DNA of 36,695 nt, from the NCBI GenBank assembly GCA_016782885.1, contig JADHXQ010000043.1, forward strand, positions 1 to 36,695, written 5' to 3'. Under the pieces are notes generated by a model. The model was not told the origin of the DNA, did no database searches, and saw nothing but the letters and a program-made list of their open reading frames with translations. This document shows positions 24,923-33,900 of this stretch, piece by piece; positions within the stretch are counted from its first letter, which is position 1; every line of letters starts with the position of its first letter. The DNA comes from Phycisphaerae bacterium. Lineage in GTDB: Bacteria > Planctomycetota > Phycisphaerae > SM23-33. A program made the position numbers and the translations under genes.

Positions 24923-26239
24923 ATGGATATTGCGATCATCAAAACCGACTGTCCCGAAGGCGCCGCCGCGGTCTGTGCGCTGAGGGATGTGCTGCGCAAG
25001 GGCGATCTGACCGCCGGCGTCGAAACGATGGACGTCCGGAAGGTCGTGCGCGAAATCATCGACTACGTCGAAGCCCTGGGCGATGTGGCGGCCGCTGAGA
25101 TAACCTCACGCCTGGACAACGCCGACATCACGCCCGATACCATCCGCGTGCCCCGGGAGCTGATTACGGAGGCACACAGCGCCGCGGACGATGAATTCCT
25201 GCAACTCGTCCGTCGAGTATCGTCCAACATACGCGAGTACCAGGAGTCGATCCTGATCACAGACCCGCAGCCCCTGAGGCGCGGCGGAAGGACGCTCGGC
25301 GTGCGATATACGCCGATGGCCCGGGCGGGAGTCTACGTGCCCGGCGGGAAGGCGATATACCCCTCGACCGTGCTGATGACCATCGTGCCCGCACAGGTCG
25401 CCGGAATCGAGCAGATCGCAATCGCCTCGCCCCCGACCGGCGGAGAAATAAACCGGATGGTGCTCGCCCTTGCCGGCGAATTGGGAATCGCCGAAGTCTA
25501 TCGGCTCGGAGGGGCCGTCGCGATAGCCGCAATGGCGCTGGGAACTGAAACTGTGGTGCCGGTCGACAAGATCGTCGGACCGGGAAACGCATTTGTGGCC
25601 GAAGCCAAACGGCAACTGTTCGGGCGGGTCGGTATAGATTCGGTCGCCGGGCCCAGCGAAGTGCTCATAGTCGCCGACCAGACCGCCCGCGCCGACTACC
25701 TGGCCGCCGACATGCTCGCCCAGGTCGAACACAACCCCGGGTCGGCGATATTGGTGACGCCCAGCGGGGAACTCGCCGAGGCCGTGCGGGGCGAACTCGA
25801 CGAGCAACTGCCCACACTGGAGCGCAGCGATGCCGCCAGGGTCTGCCTGGAAGCGTACGGCGGGATAATCGTGACCGCCGACCTGGACGAAGCCTGCCGG
25901 ATCGCCAACGATTTCGCCACCGAGCACCTGCAGATAATCACCGCCGACGATCGGGGCGCCCTGGCCAAGATCCGCAACGCCGGAGCGGTATTCCTCGGAC
26001 CCTGCACCCCGGTCCCGCTGGGCGACTATTACGCCGGGCCTTCGCACGTGCTGCCCACGGGCGGTACGGCGAAGTTCTCAAGCCCGCTGAGTTGCAACGA
26101 CTTCCTGACGGCCGCCAGCGTGCTGAGTTACGATGCGGAATCACTGGACAGCGACGCGGCGGACGTGATAGATTTCGCCACACGCGAAGGCCTCACCGCA
26201 CACGCCAACGCGGTGAGAATACGAACGCAGAACGAGTAG
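24923..26239 (+). CDS. hisD: histidinol dehydrogenase
   Basis: The 438-residue enzyme catalyses the last two steps of histidine synthesis, oxidising L-histidinol to L-histidine with two NAD+. Family motifs are present: 'YVPGGKAIYPSTVLM', 'VGPGNAFVAEAKRQLFG', 'IDSVAGPSEVLIVAD', the catalytic Glu-His in 'FATEHLQI' and 'YYAGPSHVLPTGG'. Length is close to E. coli HisD (434). The start at 24923 fits the family; a weak promoter, TTGCAA (24884), 17 bases, TAAATT (24907), would leave a leader of only about four bases. First gene of hisD-hisC-hisB. Confidence 0.97.
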   Translation: MDIAIIKTDCPEGAAAVCALRDVLRKGDLTAGVETMDVRKVVREIIDYVEALGDVAAAEITSRLDNADITPDTIRVPRELITEAHSAADDEFLQLVRRVSSNIREYQESILITDPQPLRRGGRTLGVRYTPMARAGVYVPGGKAIYPSTVLMTIVPAQVAGIEQIAIASPPTGGEINRMVLALAGELGIAEVYRLGGAVAIAAMALGTETVVPVDKIVGPGNAFVAEAKRQLFGRVGIDSVAGPSEVLIVADQTARADYLAADMLAQVEHNPGSAILVTPSGELAEAVRGELDEQLPTLERSDAARVCLEAYGGIIVTADLDEACRIANDFATEHLQIITADDRGALAKIRNAGAVFLGPCTPVPLGDYYAGPSHVLPTGGTAKFSSPLSCNDFLTAASVLSYDAESLDSDAADVIDFATREGLTAHANAVRIRTQNE

Positions 26240-26247
26240 AACCAGCA

Positions 26248-27294
26248 ATGTCATATTTCCGCGAGAATATCGACGCGATGAGGCCTTACGTGCCCGGCGC
26301 CCAACCGGCGCCCGGCGAAAAGGTTATCAAGCTTAACACTAACGAGAACCCCTATCCGCCCGCGCCGGGGGTAATGGAGGTCCTTCGCACATTCGACGGC
26401 GACTCTCTGCGGCGGTACCCCGATCCGATGGCCCGGGAGTTCTGCGGCGCGGTCGCCGGCGTGCTCGGCGTACCCGCCGATCGCGTGATACCGGGCAACG
26501 GGTCCGATGACATACTCGTGATGATCTCGCGAGCATGCCTCCAACCGGGCAAGAAAGTAGTCGTCACCGTACCCACGTTCGAATTCTACGGCGTCCAGGC
26601 AAACATCGAAAACGCCACGTGCGTTCCGCTGACGTGCGACCCCGCCGAATCGACCGAACTGATCGCAAACGAAAACGCCGACATAACGTTCATCGCCAGC
26701 CCCAACAGCCCCACCGGCACACTGACCCCTATCGGCGTCCTGGACGATCTGGCTGGGCGGTTGGACGGGCTGCTGGTCATCGACGAAGCGTACGCGGACT
26801 TCGCAAACGATAACGCCCTGACACTCGCGGCGAAACACGATAACGTCGTGATCCTCCGCACGCTGTCGAAGGGTTACTCGCTGGCGGGGCTGAGAATGGG
26901 CTTCGCGATCGCCACGCCGGAGATACTCGACGGACTGATGAAGACCAAGGCGATCTATAACATCGACGCCGTGGCCTGCGCCGCGGGCGCCGCGGCAATC
27001 GCCGACCAGGACCACAAAAACGCCAACGCGCGCAAAATAATCGCCTCGCGCCAGACACTTGGCGACGAACTGGGCGAGCTGGGCTTCACGTTCCCGCCGT
27101 CGCAGGCGAACTTCCTGCTCGCCCGCCCGCCGGGGGGCAACGCCGCCGAGATCCACGAAGCCCTAAAGGCCCGCGGAATCCTCGTCCGATACTTCCAGCA
27201 GCAGGCGATCCTGGCCGACAAGCTCCGCATAACAGTAGGCACAGACGACCAGAACGCCTCGCTTATCGCCGCGCTGAAAGAAATCATGGCATGA
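26248..27294 (+). CDS. hisC: histidinol-phosphate aminotransferase
   Basis: The 348-residue PLP enzyme converts imidazole-acetol phosphate and glutamate to histidinol phosphate. Motifs: 'KLNTNENPYPPAPGV' near the N-terminus, 'GNGSDDILVMISRA', 'SPNSPTG', 'VIDEAYADF' and the PLP lysine in 'TLSKGYSLAGLRMGFA'. Length is normal. It begins 8 bases after hisD, so the two are cotranscribed. Confidence 0.97.
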   Translation: MSYFRENIDAMRPYVPGAQPAPGEKVIKLNTNENPYPPAPGVMEVLRTFDGDSLRRYPDPMAREFCGAVAGVLGVPADRVIPGNGSDDILVMISRACLQPGKKVVVTVPTFEFYGVQANIENATCVPLTCDPAESTELIANENADITFIASPNSPTGTLTPIGVLDDLAGRLDGLLVIDEAYADFANDNALTLAAKHDNVVILRTLSKGYSLAGLRMGFAIATPEILDGLMKTKAIYNIDAVACAAGAAAIADQDHKNANARKIIASRQTLGDELGELGFTFPPSQANFLLARPPGGNAAEIHEALKARGILVRYFQQQAILADKLRITVGTDDQNASLIAALKEIMA

Positions 27295-27321
27295 ACAAAA
27301 CTCCCCTCACCGAGCACTGAC

Positions 27322-27921
27322 ATGACCGACAAACCAAGAACCGCGACAATCAAACGCTCGACCAACGAGACCTCCATCACCGTCACGCTCGATCTCGACG
27401 GGACCGGACAGGTTGACAACGCCACCGGCGTGGGCTTTCTCGATCACATGCTCGACCACCTCGGAAAACACAGCCTTACCGACCTGACGGTTTCCGCCCG
27501 GGGCGATCTGCACGTGGACGATCACCACACGACCGAAGACGTCGCAATCTGTATCGGGGAGGGGCTCATCGAGGCGCTCGGCGACAAGGCGGGCATCAAC
27601 CGTTACGGTTCGGCGTCGGTGCCCATGGACGAAGCGCTGGCGGAAGTGTCGCTCGATCTCTCGGGGCGACCAGCCGTCGTGTTCAATGTGAATTTCGTCG
27701 GCGACAAGATCGGCACGTTCGATACGCAGTTGATCGGAGAGTTCATTTCGCGCCTCGCGGCGGTGTCGGGCATGAATCTGCACGTGACCGTACCGAGAGG
27801 CGCAAACGACCACCACATCGCCGAAGCAATATTCAAAGCACTCGCCCGCGCCCTGCGCCAGGCAAAAGCGATCGACCCGGCACAAAAAGGACAGGTTCCC
27901 AGCACCAAGGGAACGCTCTAA
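27322..27921 (+). CDS. hisB: imidazoleglycerol-phosphate dehydratase
   Basis: The 199-residue monofunctional HisB dehydrates imidazole-glycerol phosphate in histidine synthesis. Metal-binding repeats are 'LDHMLDHLGKH', 'HVDDHHTTEDVAICIG' and 'GANDHHIAEAIFKALARAL', giving the usual di-manganese site. There is no phosphatase domain, as in most bacteria. Third gene of the his operon, 27 bases after hisC. The other his genes are not in the window. Confidence 0.97.
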   Translation: MTDKPRTATIKRSTNETSITVTLDLDGTGQVDNATGVGFLDHMLDHLGKHSLTDLTVSARGDLHVDDHHTTEDVAICIGEGLIEALGDKAGINRYGSASVPMDEALAEVSLDLSGRPAVVFNVNFVGDKIGTFDTQLIGEFISRLAAVSGMNLHVTVPRGANDHHIAEAIFKALARALRQAKAIDPAQKGQVPSTKGTL

Positions 27922-28019
27922 ACATCTGATTCCAATACACATACCGACCAGTTGAGAATCGGACGCAGGCCCCGACGATCACCGCCCAATCGTCGTGCTC
28001 CCAAGCCATCTTTAACGCT

Positions 28020-28042
28020 CACTTTTTTTTTCTTAAAAAGTG
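28020..28042 (+). terminator. possible terminator after the his operon
   Basis: CACTTTTT and AAAAAGTG pair around TTTTCTT. The stem is AT-rich, so this is a weak candidate. The rest of 27922-28200 shows no gene. Confidence 0.3.
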
Positions 28043-28200
28043 TGGATTTGCTCTGGGAAAACGGTCAAGAAAACAGTAATGTTCCCCCGAATATTTAACA
28101 TGTGGACACTACAGACCGATATGCAATATAGGCATCGAGACGTTATCAGAGACAAGCAACCGCGGCAATGGCGCCGCGAGCTAAGAATGAGGAAATAGCC

Positions 28201-28434
28201 ATGGACTTGTATACTTGCGATCTATGTGGGTACTACTACGACCCGGAATATGGCGACGAGGAAAATAACATTCACGCGGGAACCGCCTTCGAGAAGCTGT
28301 CATCGGATTGGAAATGTCCCGAGTGCGGCGCCTCGAAGGGCGAGTTCTACAAGCTCGATTACGAAGAGCTTGATGACACCTACGAAGAAGACTACGACAC
28401 GTTCGACGCGCTCCACGAAGAGTACATGGAGTAG
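28201..28434 (+). CDS. rubredoxin with acidic C-terminal extension
   Basis: The 77-residue protein starts at 28201, with GAGGAAA upstream. It has the full rubredoxin pattern: 'CDLCGYYYDPEYGDEENN' and 'DWKCPECGASKGEF', four Cys binding one iron, for single-electron transfer in the cytoplasm. Rubredoxins are usually 52-55 residues. Here about 25 extra residues, very rich in Asp, Glu and Tyr, form an acidic tail that may dock a partner. Typical of anaerobes or oxygen-defence chains. Confidence 0.93.
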   Translation: MDLYTCDLCGYYYDPEYGDEENNIHAGTAFEKLSSDWKCPECGASKGEFYKLDYEELDDTYEEDYDTFDALHEEYME

Positions 28435-28635
28435 CCGCCCCAAACGGCGAGCCTGACCCGGAAGCGAAATCGGGAAACCCGATAGTTTTTCCTGCGCGGG
28501 CAATGCAGACGGTATCGGCATCTTTCCGATTACGCCCGCGGTGGATTCCTCGACGGCCTGCCCCCGCGCCGACGGGCGGGCCGCCTTACGAGGATACCCA
28601 ACCGCCCTGCCGTCCCTGTACTCTGGAACGTTGGA
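28435..28635. other. intergenic between convergent genes
   Basis: No gene is seen. GC-rich, with inverted GC blocks (GCCCGCGG, GACGGGCGGGCCGCC) that could terminate either gene. Confidence 0.35.
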
Positions 28636-29862
28636 TCATACGTGGGCGTCGCTGGTCTTTTCGTCTTTGGGCTTGCGATCCTTCTTTGGCGGCGGCTTCG
28701 TTTTGTGTTTCTTCCTGGGCTTGTCGTCCTTGCCGTCCTTTCCGTCCTTTCCGTCCTTTCCGTCCTTTCCGTCCTTGTCGTCCTTGATCTGGATATTGAT
28801 CTGCAACTGCTTTTTGAGTTGTCTTTTCACATCGTCGGGCAGGTCCATCTTTTCGATGCTCTTCAGGATCTTCTCGCGTATCTCTTTGTTGAGTTTGGCG
28901 TGGTCGCGCCCGGCGAACAACTTGATCTCGGGCATCTTGCCCTTGAAGGGTTTTCCCATCGCCCCGGGTTTGACCGACGTAAAGACCTTCACATTGCTCT
29001 TCTTGAGCAATTCAAAAGCTTCGGGATCCGACAGGCGAAGTTGCTCGCGGTCTTTGTAGACCTTCGTCTCGGAGGCCTCGTTTCCGTCGTCGTCTCGCTG
29101 CTTGCGGCAGACGGTGATCTTTCCGGTCTCATCCTGTTCGATCCGAACGTCAGTACCGTTGGAGTCCTTCGTGTGAATAACGGTTTTCGCACTTACCGAA
29201 ACGTTGGCACCCGCGCCGGGGGCAATTTGCGAAAAACCCTTCGGCATCGACTTGAGCATCTTGCGGATCTCTTCGGGCAGATCCTTTCCATCCATCTTTT
29301 CCCAGTCGGCGCCGCCCTTGCCCTTGCGGAGCATAACGTGCGGGTGCAGGCGCATGATGTCCTTCCATCCCACGTCGATGGGGAAGTCTTCTTTGTGCAG
29401 GAGTTGGGCCTTGTCGGCGGACACCGGCTTACCGAGCACGATGGGGATCTGGGTCTTTTCGCCCTCCTGCATCACCCATAGCTTGATATGTTCGCCGGGC
29501 TTTCGGCCGGTGATGGCCTTGATCAGGCCGGGACCGTCTTTGATGGCGCCATCGTCCAGGCCGACTATCACATCGTACCGCTTGATCCCCGCCTTGTGGG
29601 CTGGAGAGCCTTTGACCAGATTGGCCACCATTGCACCGGCGCTCTTGGACGCCAGGTGAGCGGCCAGCGAGGCGGGAACGGGCGATATCCGAACGCCAAG
29701 CCACCCGCCACCCGAACCGCGCGGGGACGAATCATCCGATGACGATACCGATACCGTCACCGACACGCCTCCATCACCCGTTTTGACGACCGTTTCGCCC
29801 GAGGCAATCGCACACGACATCGCCGCGGCCGCCAGAATCGCTACTAGTGTTCTAATGGTCAT
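28636..29862 (-). CDS. exported PDZ-domain protein with basic repeat tail
   Basis: The 408-residue protein has a signal peptide (about 1-21). After a Ser/Gly-rich linker a PDZ domain spans about 53-145 ('GGWLGVRISPVP', 'GAMVANLVKGSPAHKAGIKR', 'YDVIVGLDDGAI'). No protease domain or catalytic Ser is seen. Charged helical regions follow, and the tail holds repeated Asp-Gly-Lys units from a 9-bp DNA repeat, then 'KPRKKHKTKPPPKKDRKPK', which is very basic. AGGAG lies eight bases before the ATG. It follows the anti-sigma gene by 33 bases, so it may sense envelope proteins for the sigma/anti-sigma pair (inference). Confidence 0.85.
   Translation of the reverse strand: MTIRTLVAILAAAAMSCAIASGETVVKTGDGGVSVTVSVSSSDDSSPRGSGGGWLGVRISPVPASLAAHLASKSAGAMVANLVKGSPAHKAGIKRYDVIVGLDDGAIKDGPGLIKAITGRKPGEHIKLWVMQEGEKTQIPIVLGKPVSADKAQLLHKEDFPIDVGWKDIMRLHPHVMLRKGKGGADWEKMDGKDLPEEIRKMLKSMPKGFSQIAPGAGANVSVSAKTVIHTKDSNGTDVRIEQDETGKITVCRKQRDDDGNEASETKVYKDREQLRLSDPEAFELLKKSNVKVFTSVKPGAMGKPFKGKMPEIKLFAGRDHAKLNKEIREKILKSIEKMDLPDDVKRQLKKQLQINIQIKDDKDGKDGKDGKDGKDGKDDKPRKKHKTKPPPKKDRKPKDEKTSDAHV
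28721..28783 (-). repeat. seven-copy 9-bp coding tandem repeat
   Basis: Seven 9-base units (plus strand TTTCCGTCC and variants TTGTCGTCC, TTGCCGTCC) encode the Lys-Asp-Gly repeats in the PDZ protein tail. Four central units are identical, so copy number may vary. Confidence 0.85.
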
Positions 29863-29895
29863 TTTCGTTCTCCTGTATTCGTTGTCGTCCCCGCG

Positions 29896-30432
29896 TTACA
29901 GGTCGAGCCACTGAGGCTCTCGCTGCTCCTGCTCGCGGTCCACGAGGATAATCTTCAACTGTCCGGACTCGGCGTCGAACAATCCCACAGGAATGCGGTC
30001 GACGTGTCGCACGGGCCTTAACATCGGTTGTCGAGGCGGCGTGGGATCGAACCGGTCGACAGCCAATTCGACGCCGCGTATGGTTGTGGGCATCGGGTTA
30101 TCGATGTTTCCCGCAATATCGACGGGAACTTCGGTGCGGCCGATGAAGACCGACCACAGTGCAACTCCCAGCACGACAGCAGCCGCAACCGTGGCGGCTG
30201 CCAAGGCCCACGATCTGCTCGGAGCCGACTGGTCGCCGGCAGGCGTCTCCAGGACCGAACGGATCGCGTCGCGACATTGATCGTCCAGATCGCCGCAGGC
30301 TCGCAGCATTGCGTGTGCGTCCGGGTCGCGGAGCAGTCGTCGCTGCAGAACCGCCCGCTCGCCCTCGGACAACTCACCGTCCACCATCCGGTTAATCATT
30401 ATCTCGATGTCGCCGATTGAATCGTCGCTCAT
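29896..30432 (-). CDS. membrane anti-sigma factor
   Basis: The 178-residue protein has a cytoplasmic N-terminus with 'IMINRMVDGELSEGERAVLQ' and 'RDPDAHAMLRAC', the pattern of planctomycete anti-sigma factors. A single membrane helix (about 75-97) and an extracytoplasmic domain of about 80 residues follow. It should hold the ECF sigma factor until a surface signal releases it. It lacks a clear zinc-binding HxxxCxxC motif. Its ATG overlaps the sigma stop by 4 bases (ATGA), indicating coupled translation and equal amounts. Confidence 0.85.
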   Translation of the reverse strand: MSDDSIGDIEIMINRMVDGELSEGERAVLQRRLLRDPDAHAMLRACGDLDDQCRDAIRSVLETPAGDQSAPSRSWALAAATVAAAVVLGVALWSVFIGRTEVPVDIAGNIDNPMPTTIRGVELAVDRFDPTPPRQPMLRPVRHVDRIPVGLFDAESGQLKIILVDREQEQREPQWLDL

Positions 30433-31004
30433 TGGTTTGCTTCCGGCATGAGTTTGGCCCGGAGCATCCGCCGGGCCCTTACGAGCCTGGTCTCGACGGC
30501 CTGGGGCGTTATGTCCAGCGTTCGGGCAATTTCGCCGTAGCTCATTTCCTGCCACACCCGCAGGACCATCACGGTACGGTACTTCTCGTCCAGCGCCTCG
30601 ATCGCCTGCATCGTAATTTTGCGTCGCTCGGCGTCGGCCAGCCCATCGCCCGGCCGGGGAACCGATCGTCCGGGACGCCAAAACAGCTTGAAACGCCGCC
30701 ACAACCCGCGCCGCCTCGTTGTCGACCGACCCGCGTCTATCGCCGCGTTGCGAGCCAGCGTGTACAACCATTTCCGCAGATCGGTCACCGACGCCAGTTG
30801 ATCGCGCCGCTCCCAGAGGCGCATCCACACCTGCTGGGTCACGTCGTCAACGTCATCGGCCCGGCCCGTCACCGCAAGCACCACGCCGCGGACCCACCGG
30901 TGGTGCAGGGCGATGATCTCTTCCAACGCCCGTTTCTCTTCGGCGGTCGGCGACTCGGTCACCGGCCGCTGCTTGTCATGATGCTCAGCGCTGGTCATCT
31001 GCAT
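30429..31004 (-). CDS. ECF-type RNA polymerase sigma factor
   Basis: The product has 191 residues, taking the ATG at 31004 (30998 is also possible); no strong Shine-Dalgarno sequence decides it. Region 2 is 'ADDVDDVTQQVWMRLWERRD' and 'DLRKWLYTLARNAAIDAGR'. Region 4 is 'LDEKYRTVMVLRVWQEMSYG' and 'EIARTLDITPQAVETRLVRA', a standard helix-turn-helix for -35 recognition. A basic linker ('RRRGLWRRFKLFWRPGR') joins them. It should direct RNA polymerase to its own set of genes, controlled by the adjacent anti-sigma factor. Confidence 0.93.
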   Translation of the reverse strand: MQMTSAEHHDKQRPVTESPTAEEKRALEEIIALHHRWVRGVVLAVTGRADDVDDVTQQVWMRLWERRDQLASVTDLRKWLYTLARNAAIDAGRSTTRRRGLWRRFKLFWRPGRSVPRPGDGLADAERRKITMQAIEALDEKYRTVMVLRVWQEMSYGEIARTLDITPQAVETRLVRARRMLRAKLMPEANQ

Positions 31005-31201
31005 CGTCACTACACTAGACGCCTCGCGGGGCGCGAACCTGTCAGGAATTCTCAAAATGACTCCGCGAAAGAAAACAGCTCGCTCAACAATTATACCGCC
31101 CGTACACGGTGCGACCAAGAGATATGGTGATTGCCACAGAACGAGCGGCAACGGCGGTTAGCCCGCATTTCTCCCCGAATTAAAGAACGACAGGACCTCG
31201 A

Positions 31202-32725
31202 TTAATGCTTTTTCACCAGTTCCGGCCAGACAGAACGCATCCGCCAGGCGTCCAGTGACAACAACTGTGCATCACCGCCAGTGCTGAAAAGTGAGACGCC
31301 GCCGGCATCGGCTTTGGTCGGATAAACCCGCATTGATATTGCCTGCCGACCGTTTGCAAAAACTTCGACAACGCTCCGGTCAACAAATATCTGCAATTCA
31401 AGCGCTTCGCCCTCTTTCAGTTTCAGCGGCGCTGTTTCCGGACCGCGCAGCCGGATGTCCTTTGAGGTGTCAATGGAAATTGTGTCTTTAGCGGTGTTGT
31501 AACTGATCGACGCGTACTGGCTTCCGTCGGCCGATTCAAATACTTTCAGTCCGAATTCCTTTGCATCTTTCGGAGCGATCGCCACCTTCAGTTCGACCGC
31601 CCTGCCGCGGATATCCTTGAGTTTCTCCGGTTTCTTGTCAGCAAGCATCATCTTCGGGAGCGTTTTCCTGTCGGACCGTATCTTTTCGAGTTCCGGGACC
31701 GGTTCGATCGACAGGGAGTTGTCTTTTGCAAGCGAGTAAACTCGCGGGAGCGTCATAATACCATCCCAGCCTTCTTGTTTTTTCTTACTTGCCTCCTTCA
31801 TGTTGAAGATAACAATGCAGCGTCCTTTATCGTCGATTGTCGCCGACGGTGCATGGAGCGAAGCATTCATGTAAGCTCCGAAACAGGAGCGAAAATGGTA
31901 GTCCGCATCAAACTTGACGTTTTTCGGGTCGTACGTGCCAACGAAACCGCGAGCGCCGGTTGAGTGGCTGAAAAGGAAAAGAATGTGTTTCCCGTTTCCT
32001 ATCGGGAGAAAGTAGGGGCATGACAGATCTTTTCCGGTCCCGAGTTTCTTCTTATCGCTGAACAATTCGCCAACGATCTCCCACTTTTTCAGATCTTTTG
32101 AGCGGATCGCCCCAAGGCTGTTGCGACTGCGGCCTCCACCCATCACAGTTGAGTAATAAGAACCGTCTTTTCCCTTCCAGATGCACGTATCGCCCGGTCT
32201 GTAACCTCCGGGAAAGGATCGAACAACGGGATTCTCCGGAAGATGTTTCCAGTCAAGCAGAAGCGGATCGGAGGCCGTCGCAATCGCGCCTCCCCTGCCG
32301 GGAGAGAAAAAAGCTGCAATTACGCGATCTTTCTCAACAAGTGTGGTTCCACTCCAGCAGTTTCCAATTTTCCTGGTTCTCTTGATCCCAACCGGCAGGT
32401 CCTTCCAATGCACCAGGTCATCGCTGCAGGCGTGTCCCCATTCCATTACCCAGCCTCTTTCGGATATCAGGTACTGGTAAAACAGGTGGTACTTCCCATT
32501 CCACTGACACAATCCGTTCGGGTCGTGGATAAGGCTTTTCGGCGCGGAAAAATGGTAGAGAGGACGGTACGGATTGTCCGCGACCGCCTCGCGATTCTTC
32601 GTGCAGGCGACCACGTGCGGGTCGGTGCGTATCTTATCGAGCAGCTCCTTGCCCACTTCTCCCGCCGACGCAATTGATACGAGAGCCGCCAGTAACAACA
32701 GCGTGTGAATTGCAGAATACTTCAT
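31202..32725 (-). CDS. exported GH32-family glycoside hydrolase (atypical active site)
   Basis: The 507-residue product starts at 32725, with AAGGAAG upstream; signal peptide about 1-21. The five-bladed propeller of GH32 (invertase, levanase, fructanase) is evident: 'SLIHDPNGLCQWNGKYHLFYQ' with nucleophile Asp68, 'WGHACSDDLVHWKDLPVGI', 'CWSGTTLV' and 'RPGDTCIWKG' (Asp179 in place of the RDP Asp). The usual E-C-P motif bearing the acid/base Glu is S-C-P here (Ser235-Cys236-Pro237). The C-terminal beta-sandwich has 'FVDRSVVEVFANGRQAISM'. Other planctomycete GH32 proteins, from memory, also have SCP at this point, so it may be a subfamily with another acid/base. Fructan or fructoside hydrolysis is plausible but unproven. 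Confidence 0.88.
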   Translation of the reverse strand: MKYSAIHTLLLLAALVSIASAGEVGKELLDKIRTDPHVVACTKNREAVADNPYRPLYHFSAPKSLIHDPNGLCQWNGKYHLFYQYLISERGWVMEWGHACSDDLVHWKDLPVGIKRTRKIGNCWSGTTLVEKDRVIAAFFSPGRGGAIATASDPLLLDWKHLPENPVVRSFPGGYRPGDTCIWKGKDGSYYSTVMGGGRSRNSLGAIRSKDLKKWEIVGELFSDKKKLGTGKDLSCPYFLPIGNGKHILFLFSHSTGARGFVGTYDPKNVKFDADYHFRSCFGAYMNASLHAPSATIDDKGRCIVIFNMKEASKKKQEGWDGIMTLPRVYSLAKDNSLSIEPVPELEKIRSDRKTLPKMMLADKKPEKLKDIRGRAVELKVAIAPKDAKEFGLKVFESADGSQYASISYNTAKDTISIDTSKDIRLRGPETAPLKLKEGEALELQIFVDRSVVEVFANGRQAISMRVYPTKADAGGVSLFSTGGDAQLLSLDAWRMRSVWPELVKKH

Positions 32726-32761
32726 GACTCTTCCTTTCTGTCCTCTTGAGTGTGTCCCTAT

Positions 32762-32791
32762 ACGATATCCAACAAGAGCATCATGTGTCAA
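32762..32791 (-). promoter_or_regulatory. promoter of GH32 gene
   Basis: On the minus strand perfect TTGACA (32791-32786), 18 bases, TATCGT (32767-32762). The leader would be about 25-30 bases. Confidence 0.45.
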
Positions 32792-32833
32792 TTGGGGTCC
32801 CGCCAAGCCCCCTGGGCGCGACAACGGCGACGG

Positions 32834-33303
32834 CTTTTATTCACCATAGAGAACGCGGAGAACGGCGCGGTGGTTGGCGTGGCCACGGAGGACGTTACGT
32901 TGGACCTGCATATCCCCGGCGTGCTGAACCTTCCCGCCACCGCCGGTTCGGTGACCAGTTCGATCGACGGCGACCTGGCGTTGGGCGGAGAGGACTACCT
33001 GTCGCTGACACTCAAATCGGCAACCGTCACAAACATCCGCTGACCTCGACCCTCAACATCATCTTCATCGGCTCGGCCGCGAAGCTGGATGGTCAGCACT
33101 TGCCCTATGGCGTCACGATTGCAGAACCGGTCAGTGTTTCGTTCTCCACGCAGACCACCGAGCCGGTCAGCAAGAGCGGCAACCATATTACCGTCTTCAG
33201 GTCGTCCGGCACCGGCGAGATCACCGGCCTACCGGAGCCGGCGACACTATCCCTCTTGGCCCTCGGCGGCCTAACCGTACTGCGCAAGCGCCGCAAGCAG
33301 TAG
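32834..33303 (+). pseudogene. broken PEP-CTERM protein gene
   Basis: The first part reads in the frame of position 32834 ('ENGAVVGVATEDVTLDLHIP' to 'YLSLTLKSATVTNI'), which stops at 33041-33043. The second part continues in another frame from about 33030 ('LTSTLNIIFIGSAAKLDG') to an intact PEP-CTERM tail, 'LPEPATLSLLALGGLTVL' plus 'RKRRKQ'. There is no signal peptide or start region: the 5' end is cut off next to the GH32 promoter. Both frames are protein-like, so it is a truncated gene with one frameshift. Confidence 0.8.
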
Positions 33304-33711
33304 CCCCAACAGACACACTCACAGCGGCGGGGCGGGATCAGATTCCGGCTCTGTAGGAATTCCGGGGAAATCACTAAATCAGCCCTTATGTCTTCTTGTC
33401 TGCACCGTTACGTTATTGTCGTTACAGTGATTCCGGGAAATGCCCGTAATTAAGGAAGGTGTCTTGTCACGACGACTTGTCAGGAAAAAGCCGGGGCCCC
33501 TGAAATCGTCGCCGTTGCCTGTCACCTGCGTTCACTTGAGAATTGAGCGTTTCTTGCCGGCTGTTGGATGTTCACCGCTACCGTCCTCCATTGTCTGTCT
33601 CCTCACTCCTTACGACCAACACCCATCTCGCGCAGCGTAGGCCTGCCCTCGCTGTCCTCCTTGACCTCGTGGCCCTCCAGTGAAATTTCGCGACTTTCCA
33701 GCGCTTTTGAT
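33304..33711. other. intergenic region without a supported gene
   Basis: Short frames here have no recognisable content. Near 33321-33354 a GC-rich hairpin starting GCGGCGGGGC resembles the terminator after the first PEP-CTERM gene (14310). Confidence 0.4.
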
Positions 33712-33740
33712 TTGACGATTCAGGGGATCTCTGGTAGAAT
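33712..33740 (+). promoter_or_regulatory. promoter of second intact PEP-CTERM gene
   Basis: TTGACG (33712-33717), 17 bases, TAGAAT (33735-33740), with extended -10 TG (33732-33733). The start near 33747 leaves a leader of about 220 bases. Confidence 0.65.
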
Positions 33741-33900
33741 TTTTACTATGGCTTCGCTTCGGGGAGGAAGCGCGGTCGCGCCGGCGTGAGCCCGCCGGAC
33801 CTATGTATGAGGGCGTGATCGGATTCGTTCGTTCCCACCTCCGTTGTCGGCTTGGGCAGATTGACTAAGCACAGTCTCCAGCCGTTGAGCAGTGAATGTT

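Noticed and set aside
32746..33303. Single intact 185-residue PEP-CTERM protein
   Set aside because: Its first half is Arg-rich nonsense, while the other frame there is protein-like; a frameshifted gene fits better.
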